A stretch of DNA of 55,320 bases, taken from Clostridiales bacterium UBA6114. Lineage in GTDB: Bacteria; Bacillota; Clostridia; Oscillospirales; Butyricicoccaceae. Below the pieces are notes generated by a model. It was not told where the DNA came from, ran no database searches, and worked only from the letters and a program-made list of their open reading frames with translations. Shown piece by piece: positions 52,209-55,320 of the stretch (position 1 is the stretch's first letter; every line of letters begins with the position of its first letter). The position numbers were made by a program, and so were the translations under genes. The stretch is from contig DIWE01000020.1 of assembly GCA_002423435.1 (NCBI GenBank), positions 1 through 55,320 on the forward strand. Direction: 5' to 3'.

Positions 52209-52944
52209 CGTAATGCTGGATATCCGGAACCTGAAGAAGAATTTCGGAAATAATGAAATATTGAAAGGCATCAACTTTTCCGCGCGGCGCGGCGAGGTCG
52301 TGTGCATTATCGGCGCCTCCGGCTCGGGCAAGTCGACCCTTTTGCGCTGTATGAACCTTTTGGAGGTCCCGACGGCCGGCGAGATCTATTTCGATGGAAT
52401 AAACATTCTGGACAGGTCGGTAAATCCGCTCAAGCTTACCACCAAAATGGGCATGGTGTTTCAACAGTTCAATCTTTTCAACAACCTGACCGTGCTTCAA
52501 AATTGCGTGATCGGGCAGATCATCGTGCTCAAAAGAAAGCCCTCGGAAGCAAAAGACACGGCGATGAGATACCTTGAGACCGTCGGCATGGCGCAGTATA
52601 TAAACGCAAAGCCCCACCAGCTTTCGGGCGGCCAGAAGCAGCGCGTCGCCATTGCGCGTGCGCTTTCCATGGAGCCGGAGGCCCTCCTTTTCGACGAGCC
52701 GACCTCGGCGCTCGACCCGGAAATGGTGGGCGAGGTCTTAAAGGTCATCATTTCGCTGGCCAGGACGGGGCTTACCATGCTCGTCGTAACCCACGAGATG
52801 GATTTTGCCCGCGAGGTGTCAAACCGCGTCGTCTTTATGGACGGCGGCGTTATCGCGGAGGAGGATACGCCCGACGTGATTTTCAACAACCCCAAAAACG
52901 AGCGCACCCGCGCCTTCCTCACAAGGGTCCTTCACAGAAACTAA
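52201..52944 (+). CDS. Polar amino-acid ABC transporter ATP-binding protein
   Basis: A 247-residue ABC ATPase of the GlnQ/HisP type. Walker A GASGSGKST near residue 38, Q-loop MVFQQFNLF near 87, signature LSGGQKQRVAIARAL near 140, Walker B ALLFDEPTSALD near 161 and the switch histidine in VVTHEMDF near 196. TTG start overlapping the permease stop, with GAAGGAGG nine bases upstream. It powers import with the two preceding products. Confidence 0.95.
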   Translation: MTDVMLDIRNLKKNFGNNEILKGINFSARRGEVVCIIGASGSGKSTLLRCMNLLEVPTAGEIYFDGINILDRSVNPLKLTTKMGMVFQQFNLFNNLTVLQNCVIGQIIVLKRKPSEAKDTAMRYLETVGMAQYINAKPHQLSGGQKQRVAIARALSMEPEALLFDEPTSALDPEMVGEVLKVIISLARTGLTMLVVTHEMDFAREVSNRVVFMDGGVIAEEDTPDVIFNNPKNERTRAFLTRVLHRN

Positions 52945-52994
52945 AGCGCTATTCGCGTTTTCACGCGAACGGCAACGTTTTAATAGACAAGCTG

Positions 52995-53029
52995 AGGCGG
53001 ATCATGAAATCATGATCCGCCTGTTTTTT
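52995..53029. terminator. Terminator after the ABC operon
   Basis: Perfect 13-bp stem AGGCGGATCATGA with its complement, followed by GTTTTTT on the plus strand. The stop codon of the convergent SLOG gene lies inside the loop region and 3' arm. Confidence 0.9.
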
Positions 53030-53378
53030 CGCTGTCCCCCTTCTCCCGTCCGCACAGTCTGTATATCTGTGCCGGCTTGTTCCGCTCGCGGCATTTGTCA
53101 ATGACATATTTGACGTCTCTCGATCTTCCGTCCCAGAAGACCAGCACCAGGTCTGCCGAATCGATAAGCAGATCGTTTCGCTTAAGCGGCGCTTTTTTCC
53201 CGTATTTGTCATATTCCGGCGGGAACTCGCGATACGGGATGCCGTTTTCCTCGGCATAAATACGGGCGCAGGTATCGACGCCCCTCGCTCCGCCGCTCAG
53301 TATTTCCGTCGTTCCCGCCGGTATGCATTCCGACAAAAGTACCACTAGATTTCTTGAACCCACGACAGCTACTTTCAT
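53010..53378 (-). CDS. SLOG-domain protein (YspA/DUF2493-like)
   Basis: A 122-residue Rossmann-like SLOG protein. VAVVGSRN at the start and LSGGARGVDTCARIYAEE near residue 32 are the nucleotide-binding signature of YspA-type SLOG domains; LVLVFWDGRSRDVKYVID near 77 forms the second loop. SLOG domains bind nucleotides or nucleotide-derived signals and are often found beside mobile elements and conflict systems. The last 14 residues are polar and overlap the terminator of the convergent ABC operon. Start follows AAGGTG. No partner gene is adjacent in the same direction. Confidence 0.75.
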   Translation of the reverse strand: MKVAVVGSRNLVVLLSECIPAGTTEILSGGARGVDTCARIYAEENGIPYREFPPEYDKYGKKAPLKRNDLLIDSADLVLVFWDGRSRDVKYVIDKCRERNKPAQIYRLCGREKGDSEKTGGS

Positions 53379-53457
53379 AATCTCAACACCTTATCTATAA
53401 TTTAATATACTCGAATTCAGTATTCTTTAAGTATGTTTTTAACATTATACCTCTTTT

Positions 53458-53486
53458 TTGACTTAGAATGTGCTTATGTTTACTTA
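53458..53486 (+). promoter_or_regulatory. Predicted promoter of the first Arc-like gene
   Basis: TTGACT (53458-53463), 17-nt spacer, TACTTA (53481-53486), 35 bp before the start codon. An ACTTAATTAAAGT near-palindrome overlaps the -10 and could be an operator. Confidence 0.45.
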
Positions 53487-53520
53487 ATTAAAGTACGAAA
53501 CAAGATGATGAGGTATTGGA

Positions 53521-53697
53521 ATGAATAAAAATAAGCATCTCGGTATCGTGATAGACCCGGACCTCCACTATAAGCTCCATTTTATTTCCAAGTATGAAGG
53601 CCGCTCCGCTAACGGCCAGATCCTGTACTTGATCCGCAGGTGCATTGCCGAATTTGAAGAAAAGCATGGCGATATCAAAAAACCCGATCCGGCTTAA
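53521..53697 (+). CDS. Arc-like ribbon-helix-helix protein, copy 1
   Basis: A 58-residue protein. The N-terminal strand (HLGIVIDPDLH) leads into helix A and the turn YEGRSANGQILYLIRRCIAEFEE, the Arc-type ribbon-helix-helix. ATG 53521 with GAGG upstream. It shares the block K-L-H-(F/Y)-I-x-x-YEGRSAN with the next gene, so they are paralogues that could form homo- or heterodimers. No adjacent toxin-like gene is seen. Probably a small transcriptional repressor. Confidence 0.8.
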   Translation: MNKNKHLGIVIDPDLHYKLHFISKYEGRSANGQILYLIRRCIAEFEEKHGDIKKPDPA

Positions 53698-53758
53698 ATC
53701 AAGTTACCGGAACGCAAAACCGTTCCTTACAAAGGCAGGTCGCAGCGCGTGCAATATT

Positions 53759-53788
53759 TGCGTCACGATTGCGTCACAGATGCGTCAT
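53759..53788. promoter_or_regulatory. Three TGCGTCA iterons at 11-bp spacing
   Basis: TGCGTCAC at 53759-53766, TGCGTCAC at 53770-53777 and TGCGTCAT at 53781-53788, each exactly 11 bp from the next, 65 bp before the second Arc-like gene. Tandem same-side heptads are how ribbon-helix-helix repressors of the omega/CopG kind bind, so this is a likely operator for one or both encoded paralogues. Confidence 0.65.
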
Positions 53789-53853
53789 TTTCCCAATTTT
53801 ATCACATACGACATTAAAATAAAGCCATATGTGCATCAGGGGAGAGTGAACGT

Positions 53854-54030
53854 ATGAACAAAACGATTCTGCGCTATACACTTAGGGTTGAAAAGCATTT
53901 ACTTGAAAAGCTCCATTATATCGCCGATTATGAAGGCCGTTCCGCGAACAGGGAGATTGAAAGGCTGATAAAAAACCGCATCAGGGAATTTGAGACGGAA
54001 TATGGAAAAATAAAAATCGGTGAAGACTGA
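53854..54030 (+). CDS. Arc-like ribbon-helix-helix protein, copy 2
   Basis: A 58-residue protein too short for default gene-length cut-offs. Strand LRYTLRVEKHL, helix A LEKLHYIADYEG, turn RSANREI and helix B ERLIKNRIREFE give a complete Arc-type fold. The start at 53854 follows GGGGAGAG. Paralogue of the gene at 53521, 156 bp downstream, with three phased iterons in the gap. The separate operator suggests cross- or autoregulation. No toxin is seen after it; the next gene is the phospholipase-like protein. Confidence 0.78.
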   Translation: MNKTILRYTLRVEKHLLEKLHYIADYEGRSANREIERLIKNRIREFETEYGKIKIGED

Positions 54031-54257
54031 TTTCGCCCGTTAAAAAGTCGGATTACATAAAAACTCTGAGCGCCGGGATTGTGCCCGGCGTTTTAATTAA
54101 AATCCGAAAAAACTTTTATTAATTATGTAATTTTCATGTAAAATGGTCTTATTCGCCAAACATCCGGCAAGCTGCATATGTTATAATGATAAACGAATCA
54201 GGGTGTTGAACGGCAGCGTCGACACGCCCTGGCTTCTGTCCGGAAAGGAATAACACA

Positions 54258-55247
54258 ATGCCCGGTTTTATCACCCATTATCTTTGCGGGGACCAAGCGC
54301 TCCGGTATCTGAAATCCGAGGACCGGCAAATGCTCGTAATGCACCGCCGGGTATTCAACCTCGGTACACAGGGCCCGGATATCCTGTTCTACTATTACGC
54401 TCGGCCCTGTACGAAAAACAGAGACGTCCGCAAGCTCGGGGGACGGATGCACGCCGAGTGTGTCGGCGCGTTTTTCAAAAGTGCTCTCGATTATATTAAG
54501 GCCCGGGAAGGCTGCGAGCGGGAGGTGCTTTTTACTTATCTTTGCGGGTATGCCTGCCATTACTCGCTGGATTTGAATGCCCACCCCTACATTTATTACA
54601 GATCAGGCTTTGTCCGAAAGGGAGAGCCCCCCACCCTCAAATATTCCACAAATCACCGGGTCTTTGAAACGTCGCTGGATGTGCTGATGCTCGATCGGCT
54701 TTGTCACATGAAGCCTTACGAGTTGAATGCACCGGAGCTGATCCGGGTCGCCGATATAGATGCCCGCCCGATCGCCGAAATGCTTTCGGCGGCGCTTGAA
54801 AACGTGTATCATGAAAGGCTCGGCGTATCCGAGCTCCTCGCCGGGATCAACAACATGGCTTCGGTGCAGGCTTTGCTCCGGAGCAGGAGCGGCCTTAAAA
54901 AGACCGTCGCCCGCACCGTTGAGAAGGGCCTCGTTCATTACCCGCTCGTCTCAGGCATGATCTATCCCCCCGAGCTTAAAAACGGGCCGGACTTCCTGAA
55001 CCTTGCGCACAGGCCCTGGGCGCTTCCCTGGGACCTGTCAAAGCAAAGCACCGCATCCTTCCCGGAGCTGTTTGACCGGGCTGCGCGGGAGTCGGGAATC
55101 CTGATGGACGCCATCCTCCGCTCCCCTTCCGGGCCGAAGGATCTGCGGCATGCTTTGGACCTGATCGGCAACCGCTCTTTTTCCTCGGGGCTCGACCTCT
55201 GCATAGAGGCGGAATTTCAATATTACGACAGCATATTCGAAGAATAA
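54258..55247 (+). CDS. Zinc-dependent phospholipase C-like protein
   Basis: A 329-residue protein of the Zn_dep_PLPC family. The N-terminal PGFITHYLCGD, NLGTQGPDILFYY near residue 36, MHAECVGAFF near 66, and GYACHYSLDLNAHPYI near 96 supply the histidines and aspartates of the three-zinc site of alpha-toxin-like phospholipases. No signal peptide is seen, so this is a cytoplasmic member of the kind common in Clostridia, not a secreted toxin; its substrate is unknown. Start follows GGAAAGGA. Followed by a strong terminator at the window edge. Confidence 0.87.
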   Translation: MPGFITHYLCGDQALRYLKSEDRQMLVMHRRVFNLGTQGPDILFYYYARPCTKNRDVRKLGGRMHAECVGAFFKSALDYIKAREGCEREVLFTYLCGYACHYSLDLNAHPYIYYRSGFVRKGEPPTLKYSTNHRVFETSLDVLMLDRLCHMKPYELNAPELIRVADIDARPIAEMLSAALENVYHERLGVSELLAGINNMASVQALLRSRSGLKKTVARTVEKGLVHYPLVSGMIYPPELKNGPDFLNLAHRPWALPWDLSKQSTASFPELFDRAARESGILMDAILRSPSGPKDLRHALDLIGNRSFSSGLDLCIEAEFQYYDSIFEE

Positions 55248-55260
55248 AGGATACCATAGA

Positions 55261-55320
55261 AAACGCGCATTGAAACGTGATGTTTCAATGCGCGTTTTTT
55301 CAGACTGTCAAAGAACTGCA
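55261..55320. repeat. Terminator hairpin plus 20-nt tag at right edge
   Basis: A 16-bp perfect stem (55261-55276 with 55282-55297, loop GTGAT) and T-run end the phospholipase-like gene. Directly after it comes CAGACTGTCAAAGAACTGCA (55301-55320), the inverted copy of the left-edge tag. The window ends inside this sequence. Confidence 0.8.

Noticed and set aside
54258..55247. Secreted alpha-toxin-like virulence factor
   Set aside because: There is no signal peptide and no C-terminal C2/PLAT domain. It is the intracellular Clostridia-type relative.
6..55320. Terminal 20-nt inverted repeats as the ends of one giant transposon
   Set aside because: There is no transposase, integrase or target duplication, housekeeping prfC lies inside, and a related tag occurs internally at 48853. 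A dispersed repeat at contig ends is simpler.

Overview
The window reads as a chromosomal segment of a fermentative, Gram-positive anaerobe, most likely a Clostridia-type Firmicute. The grounds are strong AGGAGG-type ribosome binding sites, frequent TTG/GTG starts, lipobox-type binding proteins, a complete PTS with its own EI and HPr, TRAP-TAXI and 2-hydroxycarboxylate transport, a citrate-lyase operon and no respiratory genes. GC content is moderately high. I see no rRNA, tRNA, CRISPR array, transposase, integrase or phage structural gene. Both ends lie in the same 20-nt sequence in inverted orientation, next to a hairpin. That looks like contig ends breaking in a dispersed repeat.

Layout. 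(1) 0.2-3.8 kb, plus: URO-D-family protein, metal-dependent amidohydrolase and L-cysteine desulfidase/serine dehydratase-like enzyme, then a small membrane-protein gene with a long, apparently structured leader (minus). (2) 4.4-12.5 kb: an amino-sugar PTS locus. The minus arm is EI-HPr-GntR/UTRA-SIS; the plus arm is EIIA-EIIB-EIIC (ascorbate/UlaA type)-nagB-nagA. NagR-like operator half-sites lie between the arms. (3) 12.8-17.6 kb: DUF1576 membrane protein, release factor 3, a small helical protein divergent from a ribbon-helix-helix regulator, and a YwaF-like membrane protein. (4) 17.8-37.8 kb: an organic-acid island. It holds AbrB-type membrane protein, two MmgE/PrpD proteins bracketing an aconitase-superfamily LeuC/LeuD pair, two TAXI receptors plus a fused TRAP permease, a LysR regulator, an MFS exporter, a CitS-like 2HCT carrier, citF-citE-citD-citC and an isocitrate/isopropylmalate dehydrogenase homologue. 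Together these could take up a branched di/tricarboxylate, dehydrate or isomerise it, oxidise it and cleave it to acetate plus an oxoacid. The exact substrate cannot be read from sequence. (5) 38.2-48.8 kb: MFS transporter, then a seven-gene minus-strand cluster (NRAMP-fold transporter without the metal-binding motifs, M20 peptidase, Gfo/Idh dehydrogenase, M29-like enzyme, two PLP aminotransferases, aspartate-dehydrogenase-like enzyme) divergent from its own LysR gene. It looks like catabolism of an amino-acid conjugate or unusual amino acid. (6) 49.1-55.3 kb: EamA transporter, polar amino-acid ABC importer, SLOG protein, two paralogous Arc-like regulators and a zinc-dependent phospholipase C-like protein.

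The most unusual non-coding content is a set of dense hairpin ladders: runs of different, near-perfect hairpins packed end to end at 39426-39727, 48812-49085 and 46196-46335. One is bounded by two identical 41-nt palindromic copies. Direct-repeat operators with exactly 11-bp phasing also lie upstream of two of the three small ribbon-helix-helix genes.
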